Source: DATEDA01 sp963820965
GTDB lineage: Bacteria > Pseudomonadota > Gammaproteobacteria > Burkholderiales > SG8-39
NCBI GenBank assembly: GCA_963820965.1
Contig: CAWGCC010000031.1
Location: forward strand, 496,001 to 560,000
Direction: 5' to 3'
Length of the DNA: 64,000 bases
The position numbers were made by a program, and so were the translations under genes. Shown piece by piece: positions 50,552 to 59,750 of this stretch. The number at the start of each line of letters is the position of its first letter. Position 1 is the first letter of the stretch. The notes under the pieces are model-generated. The model saw nothing but the letters and a program-made list of their open reading frames with translations, was not told the origin of the DNA and did no database searches.

Positions 50552-52033
50552 TCACTTCTTGGGCAACGCCGGTTTCAGGTGCGGCAATCCCGCGTCGTCG
50601 ATGTCGAAGTCCGGATCGAGCAGCGTCTTGCCCTGGGCGCCGAGGTAGTCCGACTGCACCTTCAGCCACTCGCTCGGCTTCTGCTGCTTGGCGTACGCGA
50701 TCAGGCGGCCCTCGAGATCGCGGACGATCTCCAGGTTCTGCGCGGCGACATCGGTTTTCTCGCCCGGATCGGCGATGAGGTCGAAGAGCTCGGTCTTGCC
50801 CGGTAACAACGCGATCTTCACCAGCTTCCACTTGCCCTTGATGATGGCGCCGCGGAACACCTCGACGTTGACCAGGATGTCCTCGTGCGGCGAGGGTTTT
50901 CCCTCGGCGACCGTCGCCCAGATGTCCGCTCCGTCGAGCGGCTTGTCGGCGGGGTTCGCCTCGGCACCGGCCAGCGCGAGTGCGGTGGGCATGATGTCCA
51001 CCATGTGCAGCGGCTCGTCGACGACGCGCGGCTTGAGCCTGGCCGGCCAGTTGAAGATGGTCGGCACACGGACACCGCCCTCGTGCAGGCTGCCCTTGCC
51101 GCCTCGGAGCTTGCCGTTGCTCGCCGGCAACGATTCCTGCTTGACGCCGCTCGCGCTGCGCTCCTCCTTCGAGTGCGCTCCGCTCGCCACTACCGCGCTG
51201 CGAGGTCCGCCGTTGTCGCTGCTAAAAACGATCAGCGTGTTCTCGCGCAAGCCGCGCTTTTCCAGTGCGGCGACGATTCTTCCCACCTGGTCGTCGAGCG
51301 ACGTGATCATCGCTGCGTAGGTCCGGCGCGTCGGATCCTTGATAGTGGACGCGTAGCGGTCCTGGTCGGCCTTCGGCGCCTGATAGGGGGCATGGGGAGC
51401 GAGCGACGCGAAGTAGAGGAAGAACGGCTTCGTTTTGTCCTGCTTCTCGATCAGCTTGACGGCCTCATCGCCGAACAACGTGGTGACGTAGCCCTTCTCG
51501 GTGATGAACTTGCCGTTGCGCTGCCAGTCGGTCACGCCGCTGCGCTGATGGGTGAAGTAGTCGACCTCGCCGACCGTGTTGCCATAGAAATGCTCGAACC
51601 CGCGGCTGTTGGGCCAGAACTTCTGGTCGGCGTGGCCCAGGTGCCACTTGCCGACCATCAGGGTCCGGTAACCCGCTTCCTTCAGCGCCTGAGGCAGCGT
51701 CCGTTCGTCGGTCGGCAAGCCATAGCTGTGGTTCGGGAAGATCACCAGCGTCTGCAGGCCGTAGCGCATCGGGTACCGGCCCGTCATCAACGCCGCGCGG
51801 GCCGGAGTACAGACCGGCATGCCATGGAACGATTCGAGCTGCACGCCCTCCTTCGCGAGCTTGTCGATGTTCGGGGTCTTGATGTCGCTCCCGCGATAAC
51901 CGAGATCGGCATTGCCGAGGTCGTCGGCCAGGATGACGACGATGTTCGGCCGATCGGCGGCGACGGTCGGCGCCGCGGCGAGGAGACCGAGGCAGAACAA
52001 GGACAGGAACTTCAAGCGTTGGAATGCGTTCAT
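50552..52033 (-). CDS. Secreted sulfatase (arylsulfatase, Cys-type formylglycine enzyme)
   Basis: The 493-residue product has a Sec signal (LSLFCLGLLAAAPTVAAD) and a type I sulfatase domain. IVVILADDLG gives the metal aspartates. VCTPARAALMTGR carries Cys75 in CxPxR, to be converted to formylglycine. GKWHLG, SSDNGGPRSA and GGKGSLHEGGVRVP complete the active site. The C-terminal part has LFDLIADPGEKTDV. Substrate unknown. A second, larger sulfatase follows upstream on the same strand with 59 bases between them. The maturase that makes formylglycine is not in the window. Confidence 0.93.
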   Translation of the reverse strand: MNAFQRLKFLSLFCLGLLAAAPTVAADRPNIVVILADDLGNADLGYRGSDIKTPNIDKLAKEGVQLESFHGMPVCTPARAALMTGRYPMRYGLQTLVIFPNHSYGLPTDERTLPQALKEAGYRTLMVGKWHLGHADQKFWPNSRGFEHFYGNTVGEVDYFTHQRSGVTDWQRNGKFITEKGYVTTLFGDEAVKLIEKQDKTKPFFLYFASLAPHAPYQAPKADQDRYASTIKDPTRRTYAAMITSLDDQVGRIVAALEKRGLRENTLIVFSSDNGGPRSAVVASGAHSKEERSASGVKQESLPASNGKLRGGKGSLHEGGVRVPTIFNWPARLKPRVVDEPLHMVDIMPTALALAGAEANPADKPLDGADIWATVAEGKPSPHEDILVNVEVFRGAIIKGKWKLVKIALLPGKTELFDLIADPGEKTDVAAQNLEIVRDLEGRLIAYAKQQKPSEWLKVQSDYLGAQGKTLLDPDFDIDDAGLPHLKPALPKK

Positions 52034-52092
52034 GATGAACTCGCCTCTCGAAAAATTAACCCGCGTCAGGCTCGGTTGCGGGAGTGGTCGTC

Positions 52093-54435
52093 TTACTTAA
52101 GCTGCACGTTGACGGCGGTGATCCTGCCGTCGAATTTGAACGGCCGGCGGTCGAAGTAGTCGAGCGAGACCGGCGAGCCGAGATCGATGCCGACGTCGAA
52201 ACTCTCGCTGGCGGTGAACGCAGCGGGCACAGTGCGCTTCACGGTCGTGCGGGCGACTTCCTTGCCATCGACCGTCAGCACCACCTCCCCCGGCGCGCCG
52301 GGCTTGGCGATCGTCGTGTCGACCTCGATCTTGCGCCTGCCGGCCGCGATCTTCTCCTTCGAGCGCGCGAGGTAGCGTTCGATGACCATCATGTTGTATT
52401 CGTAGACGAGGTCGCCCTTGTCCATGTAGAGCGCGAGTCCCCCTGAGGCGCCGCCCAGCGCGTAAAGCGTGCCCGTGGCGTTCTCGCCGAGCTCGGCATC
52501 GATGGATACGCGATTGCTCTCGCGCCCAAGACCCGGCGCGGTGAACTCCGGCATGCGGGTCGTCGTCGCGTCGAACCGCCAGCTCGTGTAGGGCGTCTTC
52601 ACGCGGTCTTCGGGGTGCAAACGCAGCCAGTTGCCGGCGCCGATCGGGAACGCCTTGTTCGCCTTGGCTACGCTCAGGAACAGAGCCTTCATCTGCTCGA
52701 GGCGCTTCGGGTCCTTCTTCGCGAGATCGTCGGCCTGCGTGAAGTCACTGCGTAGGTCGTAGAGCTCCCAGACGTCCTTGTTCGCGTCCCAGTCCTTGAT
52801 CGTGTTCGCCGACCCGGCCGCATCCCACGGAACGAACGGGCCGAACGTGCAGGCGTACCAGCCGTCTTGATAGATACCGCGGCTGCCATTGTTGTCGAAG
52901 TACTGGGTGCGCTTGCGGCCCGCCGCCTTGGGATCCGCGAACGTGTAAGCCATGCTGACGCCGTCGATCGGGTCCTGCGTGAATCCATCCACCACCTTCG
53001 GCGGCTTGATCCGGAGGACTTCGTAGAGCGTCGGCGCGATGTCGTTGACGTGGTGGAACTGGGACCGCGGCGTCTTGTCGGCCTTGATGCGCGCCGGCCA
53101 GGACATCGCCATCGGATTGCGCGTGCCCCCGAAATGCGAGGCGACGAGCTTGGTGTGGTGGAACGGCGTGTTGCCGGCCCATGCCCATCCGGCGTGGTAC
53201 ATGTTGTCGGTCTTGGGGCCGCCCAACGCATCGAGTCCGCCGAGCTCCTTGAGGGCGGCAAGCTGCTCCTCCATGGTGTTGGGGATGTTGTTCTGCGCGA
53301 GCAGTTCGCTCACCGTGCCGATTTGGCCTTCGGCGCTCGAGCCGTTGTCGCCGAAGACATAGATCACGATCGTGTTATCGCGGACGCCGAGGCGCTCCAG
53401 CTCGTCGACGATCCTGCCGACCTGGGCATCCACGTGCTCGGTGAATCCGGCGAAGAGCTCCATCAACCGCAGCTGAAAGGCGCGCTCCGAGGCGGGGACG
53501 CTGTCCCAGGACGCCATGCTCGCGGCGCGTGGCGTGAGCTTCGCGTTGGCGGGAATCCAACCGAGCTCCTTCTGGCGCTTGAACGTGCGCTCCCGCAGCG
53601 CGTCCCAGCCGTCGTCGAACTGGCCCTTGTACTTGTCCGCCCATTCCTTGTTGATGTGGTGCGGGCCGTGCGAGGCGCCGGACGCCCAGTACATGAAGAA
53701 CGGCTTGTCGGGCGCGTACGCACGATGCTTGCGCAGCCAGCCGATCGCCTGGTCCGCCAGGTCCACCGACAGGTGGTACTTCTCGTCGTGCGGCGGCTCG
53801 ATCACGTTGAAGTTCTCGACGAGCCGCGGCTCCCACTGCGAGGTCTCGCCGGAGAGGAAGCCGTAGAAGTAGTCGAAGCCCATTCCTTCGCCGGTCGGCC
53901 AGTTGGTGAACGGCCCCATCGCCGTGGTCTCGGTCGCGGGCGTGTTGTGCCACTTGCCGAACGCCGCGGTCTTGTAGCCGTAGTTCCCGAGCACCTTGGG
54001 AAGACTGGCCGAGGTGCGCGGGATCACGCCGGTGTAGCCGTCCCAGTCCACTGCGCGCTCGGCGATCGTTCCGGAGCCGACGCGTTGATGATTGCGGCCG
54101 GTAAGGAGTGCCGCGCGGGTCGGCGAGCAGATCGACGTCGTGTGGAACGTGTTGTAGCTGATGCCCTGGCCGGCGATGCGTGAGAGCGTCGGCGTGCGGA
54201 TCGGCCCGCCGTAGGTGTCCGGCAGGCCGAAGCCGACGTCGTCGAGCATGACGATCAGGACGTTCGGCGCGTCCTTCGGCAGGTGGCTCTTCTCGAGGCG
54301 CCGCTGGTGCTTCGATTCCTGCAAGGTCGGGCCGGCGACGCTCGCCGAGGGCGTCGGCGGGAAGGGCAGCACCGAGCCGTCGGCTGACGGCGCGGCCGCC
54401 GGGCCGGCTGGAGCAGGAGCCCGCACCAGACGGCG
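52093..54435 (-). CDS. Large arylsulfatase (AtsA-like); 5' end disturbed
   Basis: About 780 residues from VLPFPPTPSASVAGPTLQES onward. The core has VLIVMLDDVGFGLPDTYGG, CSPTRAALLTGRNHQRVG (Cys for formylglycine, CxPxR), FGKWHN and YVFGDNGSSAEGQ. A long insertion (WDALRERTFKRQKELGWIP) and a C-terminal beta domain (KIEVDTTIAKPGAPGEVVL) follow, as in the AtsA/BetC-type enzymes of about 760 residues. The signal peptide is not readable in this frame: upstream bases continue the aquaporin fragment, where IAVWCGLLLQPA looks like the sulfatase leader in another frame. The 5' junction is probably a deletion or assembly fault. Confidence 0.88.
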   Translation of the reverse strand, partial: RRLVRAPAPAGPAAAPSADGSVLPFPPTPSASVAGPTLQESKHQRRLEKSHLPKDAPNVLIVMLDDVGFGLPDTYGGPIRTPTLSRIAGQGISYNTFHTTSICSPTRAALLTGRNHQRVGSGTIAERAVDWDGYTGVIPRTSASLPKVLGNYGYKTAAFGKWHNTPATETTAMGPFTNWPTGEGMGFDYFYGFLSGETSQWEPRLVENFNVIEPPHDEKYHLSVDLADQAIGWLRKHRAYAPDKPFFMYWASGASHGPHHINKEWADKYKGQFDDGWDALRERTFKRQKELGWIPANAKLTPRAASMASWDSVPASERAFQLRLMELFAGFTEHVDAQVGRIVDELERLGVRDNTIVIYVFGDNGSSAEGQIGTVSELLAQNNIPNTMEEQLAALKELGGLDALGGPKTDNMYHAGWAWAGNTPFHHTKLVASHFGGTRNPMAMSWPARIKADKTPRSQFHHVNDIAPTLYEVLRIKPPKVVDGFTQDPIDGVSMAYTFADPKAAGRKRTQYFDNNGSRGIYQDGWYACTFGPFVPWDAAGSANTIKDWDANKDVWELYDLRSDFTQADDLAKKDPKRLEQMKALFLSVAKANKAFPIGAGNWLRLHPEDRVKTPYTSWRFDATTTRMPEFTAPGLGRESNRVSIDAELGENATGTLYALGGASGGLALYMDKGDLVYEYNMMVIERYLARSKEKIAAGRRKIEVDTTIAKPGAPGEVVLTVDGKEVARTTVKRTVPAAFTASESFDVGIDLGSPVSLDYFDRRPFKFDGRITAVNVQLK

Positions 54436-54957
54436 ATGACCGGGATGCTGATCAGGTGGATCAGCGTCAGCGCCAGTCCGATCGCGATGCGGCGCGAAGC
54501 CGGCCGGGGCGCGCCGGTCGGTCGCGCCGAGGATGATCATCAGGAAGCACGATCGTCATGCACGACTTCGGCCACCAGCGCCGGCGACCAGCGAGTAGCC
54601 GCCCGGCGAATGCGCGCCGTAGCCGTTGGAGGCGAAGCCCTCGCGCCACGTCGAAGCCGGCCGCGCCGCTGGCGATCACGTACAGCACGCCGCCCGCCGG
54701 CGATGGCGCCGAGCACCTGCGCCACGACGTAAGGCACGAGCTTCGCTCGCCGGGAAGCGTCCGCCCGACCCACAGCCCGATCGACACGGCCGGATTCAGA
54801 TGGCAGCCGGAGATGTGGCCGATGGCGAAGGCCATGGTCAGCACCGTCAGCCCGAACGCGAGCGACACGCCGAGCAGGCCGATGCCGACCTTCGGAAACG
54901 CGGCCGCCAGGACCGCGCTGCCGCAGCCCGCCGAGAACGAGCCAGAACGTGCCGAGA
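54436..54957 (-). pseudogene. aqpZ: Aquaporin Z gene with about eight frameshifts and both ends missing
   Basis: Reading across frames gives nearly the whole AqpZ line: GTFWLVLGG, CGSAVLAAAFPKVGIGLLGV, AIGHISGCHLNPAVSIGLW (first NPA), AKLVPYVVAQVLGAIAG, GVLYVIASGAAGFDVARG, FASNGYGAHSPGGYSLV, IILGATDRRAPAGFAP and IGLALTLIHLISIPV. The sequence stops before the second NPA motif and runs into the sulfatase leader; the N-terminus is fused to the small protein upstream. Most breaks vanish if one G or C is removed, and the residues between breaks are well conserved, so sequencing error is more likely than decay. AqpZ is a water channel. Confidence 0.85.
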
Positions 54958-55244
54958 CGCGTCGCTCTGTCCGCCGCGCCCTTGGCCGCGTCCACGCCTT
55001 TGTTGTTGTCGTCGCGCCGCTTCTCGACCGGCCCCTTGTCGTCGACGCCGGCCGTGCGCTTGGCGGTGTCCGCCGCGGCTTCCTTGGGATCGCAACGACC
55101 GCCGACTCCGACAGTGGCCTTGGTGGCCGCGCTGCGGGCTGCCTTCTCGGCCGTGCATTCCGGATCGAGCGGGCCGGCAAGCGCGAACTGCGCGTAGATC
55201 GCCGCGGCAAGCGTCATCGTCGTCAATGCGGATTTCTTCATCAT
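54958..55244 (-). CDS. Small secreted protein of unknown function, 3' end fused to aqpZ
   Basis: The start MMKKSALTTMTLAAAIYAQ with cleavage near FALAG is a good Sec signal behind AAGGAC. The mature part has CTAEKAARSAATKATVGVG, CDPKEAAADTAKRTAGV and EKRRDDNNKGVDAAKG: two cysteines and a charged, disordered tail. I recall similar small proteins in betaproteobacteria but no function. There is no stop; the frame continues into the aquaporin sequence, so the true 3' end and the spacer seem to be missing. Confidence 0.6.
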
Positions 55245-55298
55245 ATGTCCTTCAGGTAATTGCATCGCCCGCCCCAGTGGCCGGCGCATGCTTAGACT

Positions 55299-56313
55299 TC
55301 AGAACTTGTAGACCATCTTCAGCCAGATGTAATCACCGTCCAACCGATTCTTCGTGTCGAGCTCAGGCAGCCACTTCAGTTCGACGACCAGCGACTGCTT
55401 GCCGAGCGGCTGGATGTAACCGAGCACTGGGCCCAGGCCGGCGGTCTGGCCCTTGAAGCATCCGAGCACGGCGCCGGAACCGCTGTCGCATGTGACCTGC
55501 TGGAAATAGAAGCCCTCGGCGCCGAGCGTCACGAAGCCCGAGCCCGCCGGGAGAATCTGCTGGATCGCGCCGTCGAGGTGCAGCAGCGAGCCGCTTTGGT
55601 AGTTCGTGTCCGGGTTCTCGGTATTGATCGCGTAGCCGCCGTGCAGCATCGCGTTGAAGCCGGACTGCTTGTTGCTGTAGGCGACGCCGACCATCGGATC
55701 GAACGTCCAGTAGTTCAGCCCCGGGTTGCCGAGCCTGCCCTCTTGGTAGTTGCCGGTCGGGGCGAAGATCGGCAACAGGGCGTCGATCTGCCAGTCGCCG
55801 TTCTTCCACGCCAGCATCACCGGCACCACGGTCAGGTCGCCGAAGCCCGACACGTTGCTCTGGCGTCGCACGGTGCCGATCGGTGCCTGCACGTTGGCCG
55901 AGACGTTCAGCCAGCTGTACGGAAGGAACGCCGAGAAGGAGTAATGCGCGCCGCCGAGGACCGTCTGCTCGAACGTGTACCCGCCTCCGAGAACGAAGGT
56001 GTTGGCGGTCGCGTGCAGATTGGAGGCGATACCGGCTGCCGTCGGGAGCTGCGCCGACGCCGTGCCGCTGTAGTTCAGGTACATCGGTTTTCCGAACCAC
56101 CCCGGGGCCGTCGGCAGGACATCCACCAGCGTCGCATTGGCGCCGGGCAGGATGTGCGATGTACCGCCTTCTCCGGCGATCGTGACTTCGGGGTGCGGCA
56201 ACGAGCGCCGCAACCATCGCGCCTGCCAGCATGGACTGCCAGAGTTTCACTGCGAGCGGGGCCAGGACCAGCGGGGTACTGGCGAGCGCTAGCCTGCGCA
56301 TGCGAAAGCTCAC
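55299..56313 (-). CDS. Outer-membrane transporter-like protein (phenol-degradation MetA / SphA family), one frameshift
   Basis: About 335 residues after repair. The N-terminal signal-like segment (LWQSMLAGAMVAALVA) is in one frame from GTG 56313. The mature protein is in another: HPEVTIAGEGGTSHILPGAN, FVLGGGYTFEQTVLGGAHYS, FGDLTVVPVMLAWKNGDWQI and a C-terminal WLPELDTKNRLDGDYIWLKM ending in Phe. Alternating strands and the terminal Phe indicate an outer-membrane beta-barrel. The break near 56205 is repaired by removing one G (giving VAHPEV). The family is linked to uptake of hydrophobic aromatics. Confidence 0.8.
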
Positions 56314-56344
56314 TGCGGCAGGGCTCGCTCAACGCACCGGGTTG

Positions 56345-56631
56345 ACGACGACGTACTGCACGCTGGTCCCGGCGTCCCCGCGAACTGCACTTTCTGCCCG
56401 CTCTGCAGGACTTCGTCGATGCTCGTGTCGGCGTGTACGGCAAACGACTTGAGCGAGCGCAGCTACTTGCCCATGGCCGACAGGGCCTCGATCGCTTTCG
56501 TGTCGCGCTCGCCGGCCGGCGGCGCCGGCTGCTGCGCAGGGGCCCGCGACCATGAGCGCCGCGGCTGCGGCGCCCACAAGGCCGTGCACGGGTCGCGCCG
56601 CGGCCGACCGCGGGGTTGTGGAGGTTCTCAC
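56345..56631 (-). pseudogene. N-terminal remnant of a DUF2092-family protein
   Basis: On the minus strand the frame reads AQQPAPPAGERDTKAIEALS, AMGK, a TAG stop, then LRSLKSFAVHADTSIDEVL and QSGQKVQFAGTP. This is the start of the mature DUF2092 domain, where the stop replaces a tyrosine normally found in YLRSL. Sequence after about 65 residues is lost. The signal peptide region upstream is in a different frame (VGAAAAALMVAGPCAA). DUF2092 genes often accompany the MetA-like outer-membrane gene found just downstream, so a former operon is likely. Confidence 0.6.
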
Positions 56632-56651
56632 CTGGAAGTTCTCGGTTGAAT

Positions 56652-57077
56652 CGAGCGCACGCCTGGCGTGTCGCCGGCGTCCCCGTTCGCGCCACGGGTC
56701 GAGAGGGCAAGCTCGCGATTACCGCGGCGACTGTCCGGCGAGCGTGCTGGGCCACACAAGCATGTTAGGGGCAGTCGCGCCGCGTACCTGTCCGGCGCGC
56801 GACAACTTCTGCGGTCGCGCCGGCCCCCGGAGACCCAGGTGCACGGCCGGCCATTTCCGAACATAGGAAGACGGACCCCGCCGATGAGCGGGGTCGTGCT
56901 GCGAGGAAGATCCACCTCCCGGAAGAGCCCCGCCGGGAGGAGGGGTAGCGGGGTGTCTACCGGGAGGTCGGTGGAGCTTACGTCCCCGGCTGCTTTTGCG
57001 TGCCGGTCACTTCCACGTCGACACGACGGTCGGGCGCCAGGCACGCGATGAGCGCCTGCCGAGTCTTCGCCTGGCCC
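56652..57077. repeat. Direct repeat copy 1 (ompA 3' end plus downstream spacer)
   Basis: This ~425-bp block is repeated at 58231-58654. By eye the copies differ by about ten substitutions and a few single-base indels (near 97% identity). Copy 1 includes the last 33 codons of the intact ompA gene and about 325 bases beyond its stop. Confidence 0.9.
56874..56895. terminator. Hairpin downstream of ompA
   Basis: GACCCCGC and GCGGGGTC form a perfect 8-bp stem around CGATGA. It lies about 80 bases beyond the ompA stop and is conserved in the second repeat copy (58451-58472, loop CGACGA). There is no strong T tract. A second, weaker stem (CTCCCGG / CCGGGAG) lies between it and the stop. Confidence 0.5.
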
Positions 57078-58117
57078 TTGGCCTTGCAGTCGGCTTCGGT
57101 GACCCGCACTTGCGTCTCGCCGCGACCCTCGGTGGTGATGATCGAGGCCGGCACGCCTTCCTTGACCAGGAAATCGGCGAAGGCACGCGCGCGCTGCTCC
57201 GACAGCTTCTGGTTGTGCGCTTCCGGGCCGAGCGGATCGGTGTGCCCGATCACCTTGACCGAGGTCGCGGTAAAGCCGACCTGGCGAAGGGCGCTGATCA
57301 CTGCGTCGGCGCGTTGGCGGGCGACGTCCGACACCACGGCGCTGTCGAACGCGAACAAACCGTCGGCCTGGAGCGAGAACGACCGCGAGACCGGCGCCGG
57401 GGGCGGCGGAGGCGGAGGCGGAGGCGCCGGCTTCACCACCGGCGCGGGCGCCGGCGGGGGAGGCGGGGGCGCGGGGCGCGGCGCTTCGGCCACGCGCGGC
57501 GGCTCGCCAAGCGGGATCTGGAGACCCACCGACGCGATCCAGTCCCCGAAGTCGCCGCCATCGCCGTAGTGGCCGTTGTTGCTGTCCCACCGGTAGCGCG
57601 CGTCGGCCACGAGGCGGCCCCAGCTCGAGAATGGCCAGACTAAACCGGCGCCGGCATTCAGCGCCCAGCTCCACGCGTCGGAGCCTCCGACGTCGTCGTT
57701 GATGGCGCCCGCACCGGCGACGAGGTAGGGTTGCACGGCGCGCTCCTTCCACGCCGCCACGCCTTCGCGCCGGATCGGGAACCACAGCGCGTCGAGCGTC
57801 AGAGTCCAGTTCTTCCACTTGCCCGGCCCCCCGGATTTCGCGTCGAGCTCCTCGTACGCGGTGCGGAATTCGAGGTTCCAATTCGGGTGGACGGGCCTGC
57901 CGACCGTAAGACCGCCACCCCACCCGTCATCGGCCTGGCGCTCGCTGTCGCCCCAGGTGTAGGAGCCGAACGGCGTGAGGTACCAGCGATGGTCGAAGTA
58001 GCGGCTCGGCTCGTAGGTCTGTTGCGTGGAAAACCACTCAGACGTTTGCGCCTGCGTAGCCAAGGGGGCGGCCAGCGCGAGCATTGCGGCGCCGGCGAGA
58101 GTTGATCTTTTAAGCAT
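56978..58117 (-). CDS. OmpA-family outer membrane protein
   Basis: The 379-residue product has a Sec signal (AGAAMLALAAPLATQAQ). An N-terminal beta-barrel domain follows (RWYLTPFGSYTWGDSERQAD ... ASVGLQIPLG), then a Pro/Ala linker with runs of six to nine prolines, and a C-terminal OmpA peptidoglycan-binding domain. That domain has FDSAVVSDVARQRADAVI, VKVIGHTDPLGPEAHNQKLS, QRARAFADFLVKEGVP and DRRVDVEVTG; the Asp and Arg that bind diaminopimelate are present (GHTDPLG, DRRVDVE). The ATG at 58117 follows GAGGAA. TAATAT about 95 bases upstream is a possible -10 box. The gene is flanked by the 425-bp repeats. Confidence 0.93.
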   Translation of the reverse strand: MLKRSTLAGAAMLALAAPLATQAQTSEWFSTQQTYEPSRYFDHRWYLTPFGSYTWGDSERQADDGWGGGLTVGRPVHPNWNLEFRTAYEELDAKSGGPGKWKNWTLTLDALWFPIRREGVAAWKERAVQPYLVAGAGAINDDVGGSDAWSWALNAGAGLVWPFSSWGRLVADARYRWDSNNGHYGDGGDFGDWIASVGLQIPLGEPPRVAEAPRPAPPPPPPAPAPVVKPAPPPPPPPPPAPVSRSFSLQADGLFAFDSAVVSDVARQRADAVISALRQVGFTATSVKVIGHTDPLGPEAHNQKLSEQRARAFADFLVKEGVPASIITTEGRGETQVRVTEADCKAKGQAKTRQALIACLAPDRRVDVEVTGTQKQPGT

Positions 58118-58230
58118 AGAGGGTTCCTCACCTTTCGCTTGCTGTTCTTCGGCCAGATCCTGCGCACCTTGCGCGCCGCGCAAGCACACAGCCCATATTA
58201 GCCCGAATACGCCAAGCGCGTCCCCGCCGA

Positions 58231-58654
58231 CGAGCGCGCGCCTGGCGTGTCGCCGGTGTTCCCGTTCGCGCCACGGGTCGAGAGGGCAAGCTTGCGATTA
58301 CCGCGGCGACTGTCCGGCGAGCGTGCTGGGCCACACAAGCATGTTAGGGGCAGTCGCGCCGCGTACCTGTCCGGCGCGCGACAACTTCTGCGGTCGCGCC
58401 GGCCCCGGAGACCCGTTGCACGGCCGGCCATTTCCGAACATAGGAAGACGGACCCCGCCGACGAGCGGGGTCGTGCTGCGAGGAAGATCGACCTCCCGGA
58501 AGAGCCCCGCCGGGAGGAGGGGTAGCGGGGTGTCTACCGGGAGGTCGGTAGAGCTTACGTCCCCGACTGCTTTTGCGTGCCGGTCACTTCCACGTCGACA
58601 CGACGGTCGGGCGCCAGGCACGCGATGAGCGCCTGCCGAGTCTTCGCCTGGCCC
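58231..58654. repeat. Direct repeat copy 2 (upstream side of ompA)
   Basis: This copy matches 56652-57077. It contains the same 33 last codons of ompA (58555-58654), the stop, the spacer with hairpin 58451-58472, and ends about 115 bases before the intact ompA ATG. The arrangement is what remains if ompA was once tandemly duplicated and the upstream copy was reduced to its tail. Confidence 0.9.
58555..58654 (-). pseudogene. Tail of a second ompA copy
   Basis: The frame encodes TRQALIACLAPDRRVDVEV then TGTQKQSGT and stop. It is identical to the end of the intact OmpA except Ser for Pro near the terminus. Upstream of 58654 the homology stops abruptly at an unrelated membrane-protein fragment on the other strand. 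Confidence 0.85.
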
Positions 58655-58785
58655 GAGGTTCACAACTTCGGCGAGATCCGGGTCGGCGACATCCCGTGGA
58701 CCGTCTCGAGCTCGTCAGCGCGCTGTCGACCATCGGTCTTGCTGTCGCACTCGTGCTCGCATCCCTCTGGCCGGCGCTCGAGTAG
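58655..58785 (+). pseudogene. C-terminal fragment of an unidentified membrane protein
   Basis: On the plus strand EVHNFGEIRVGDIPWTV is followed, after one frame change near 58705, by ELVSALSTIGLAVALVLASL then WPALE and stop. The frame change is again repaired by removing one base. The end is a clear membrane helix. No start exists: the fragment begins exactly where the ompA repeat ends. Family not recognised. Confidence 0.45.
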
Positions 58786-58885
58786 CGTCGGGCCGCGCTG
58801 GCGGAGCGGCCGCAGCTCGCCTGCGTCAATCTGACATCCCAGTCAGGCATAATTACCGGTTCGACGACAGATTGGCAGTCAGGAC

Positions 58886-59674
58886 GTGCAGGCCAACGAG
58901 CAGCGAGCAATCGAACGGGTTCTGCGTGCGGGCGAATGGTTCGGCGGCCTGCCGCCCGCGCTGCAGGAGCTCATCCTGTCCCGGTCCTCGGTTCGGAAGT
59001 TCGCCAAGGGACAGGTGATCAGCGTGGAGGACAGCGCGCAGAAGGGCCTCTTCGCGGTGCTGGAGGGGCAGGTACATCTGGTCCGGGAGATCAGCACCGG
59101 CGACGAAGCGCTCATGCAGGTCGGCGAACCAGGCTACTGGTTCGGCGAGTTCGGGCTGCTGACCGGCCGACCCACTGTCGTGACGGTTATCGCCCACTCG
59201 CCGGTGCGGGCCCTGGTCCTGTCGAAGGCGCAGTTCGATCGCATCCTCGCCGAGAATCCTGACTACTACCGGGCATTCGCCGGTCTCATCTTCGATCGGT
59301 ATGCCAACTTGATTCGCGTCTTCGTCGAGCTCCGCGACCTGGCGCCGGAGTCGCGCCTTCGAGCGCGGCTCGCCGCGATGGCGCGGCTGCAAATGCGGGC
59401 CGGGCCGGGTGCCGCGCCGGTGTCCCTCGCGGTTTCGCAGGCGGATCTCGCGCGCATGGTGGGCGTCTCGCGCCAGACGCTCAACGTGCTCCTCGGCAAG
59501 CTGCGTGAGATGAGGCTGGTCGAGGTCGAGTTCCGGCGCATCCGCGTGCTCGATGCGACGCGTCTCGTCGATCCGCGCGGTGAAGTGGAGCCAACGGCGC
59601 GAGGAGGCGCGAGCGCGCAACAGCGCGCCTCCGGCGCGCCGACGCGAGCGAGCGGCGAGCGCATCGACCGATGA
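58886..59674 (+). CDS. Crp/Fnr-family transcriptional regulator
   Basis: The 262-residue product has an N-terminal cyclic-nucleotide-binding-like beta-roll (KGLFAVLEGQVHLVREIST, GYWFGEFGLLTGRP) and a C-terminal helix-turn-helix (SQADLARMVGVSRQTLNVLL). The PGYWFGEFGLLTGRPTV motif keeps the Gly-Glu of the phosphate cassette, but the Arg-Thr/Ser of true cAMP binders is not obvious (RPTVV). A Fnr cysteine cluster is absent. It has an Ala/Arg-rich tail after residue 230. The start is GTG at 58886. The 3' end recurs in diverged form after the next gene. Confidence 0.88.
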   Translation: MQANEQRAIERVLRAGEWFGGLPPALQELILSRSSVRKFAKGQVISVEDSAQKGLFAVLEGQVHLVREISTGDEALMQVGEPGYWFGEFGLLTGRPTVVTVIAHSPVRALVLSKAQFDRILAENPDYYRAFAGLIFDRYANLIRVFVELRDLAPESRLRARLAAMARLQMRAGPGAAPVSLAVSQADLARMVGVSRQTLNVLLGKLREMRLVEVEFRRIRVLDATRLVDPRGEVEPTARGGASAQQRASGAPTRASGERIDR

Positions 59675-59750
59675 CCGGCACGGACGCTGGCTCACGCGGC
59701 CGCTGCTGGCGTGCGCGCTCTACGACGTCGCGAGCTCCTCTTTCGCCGCG

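Noticed and set aside
56628..57923. 431-codon minus-strand ORF spanning the ompA gene in another frame
   Set aside because: It is a shadow of ompA and its downstream spacer; it includes the repeat and has no domain.
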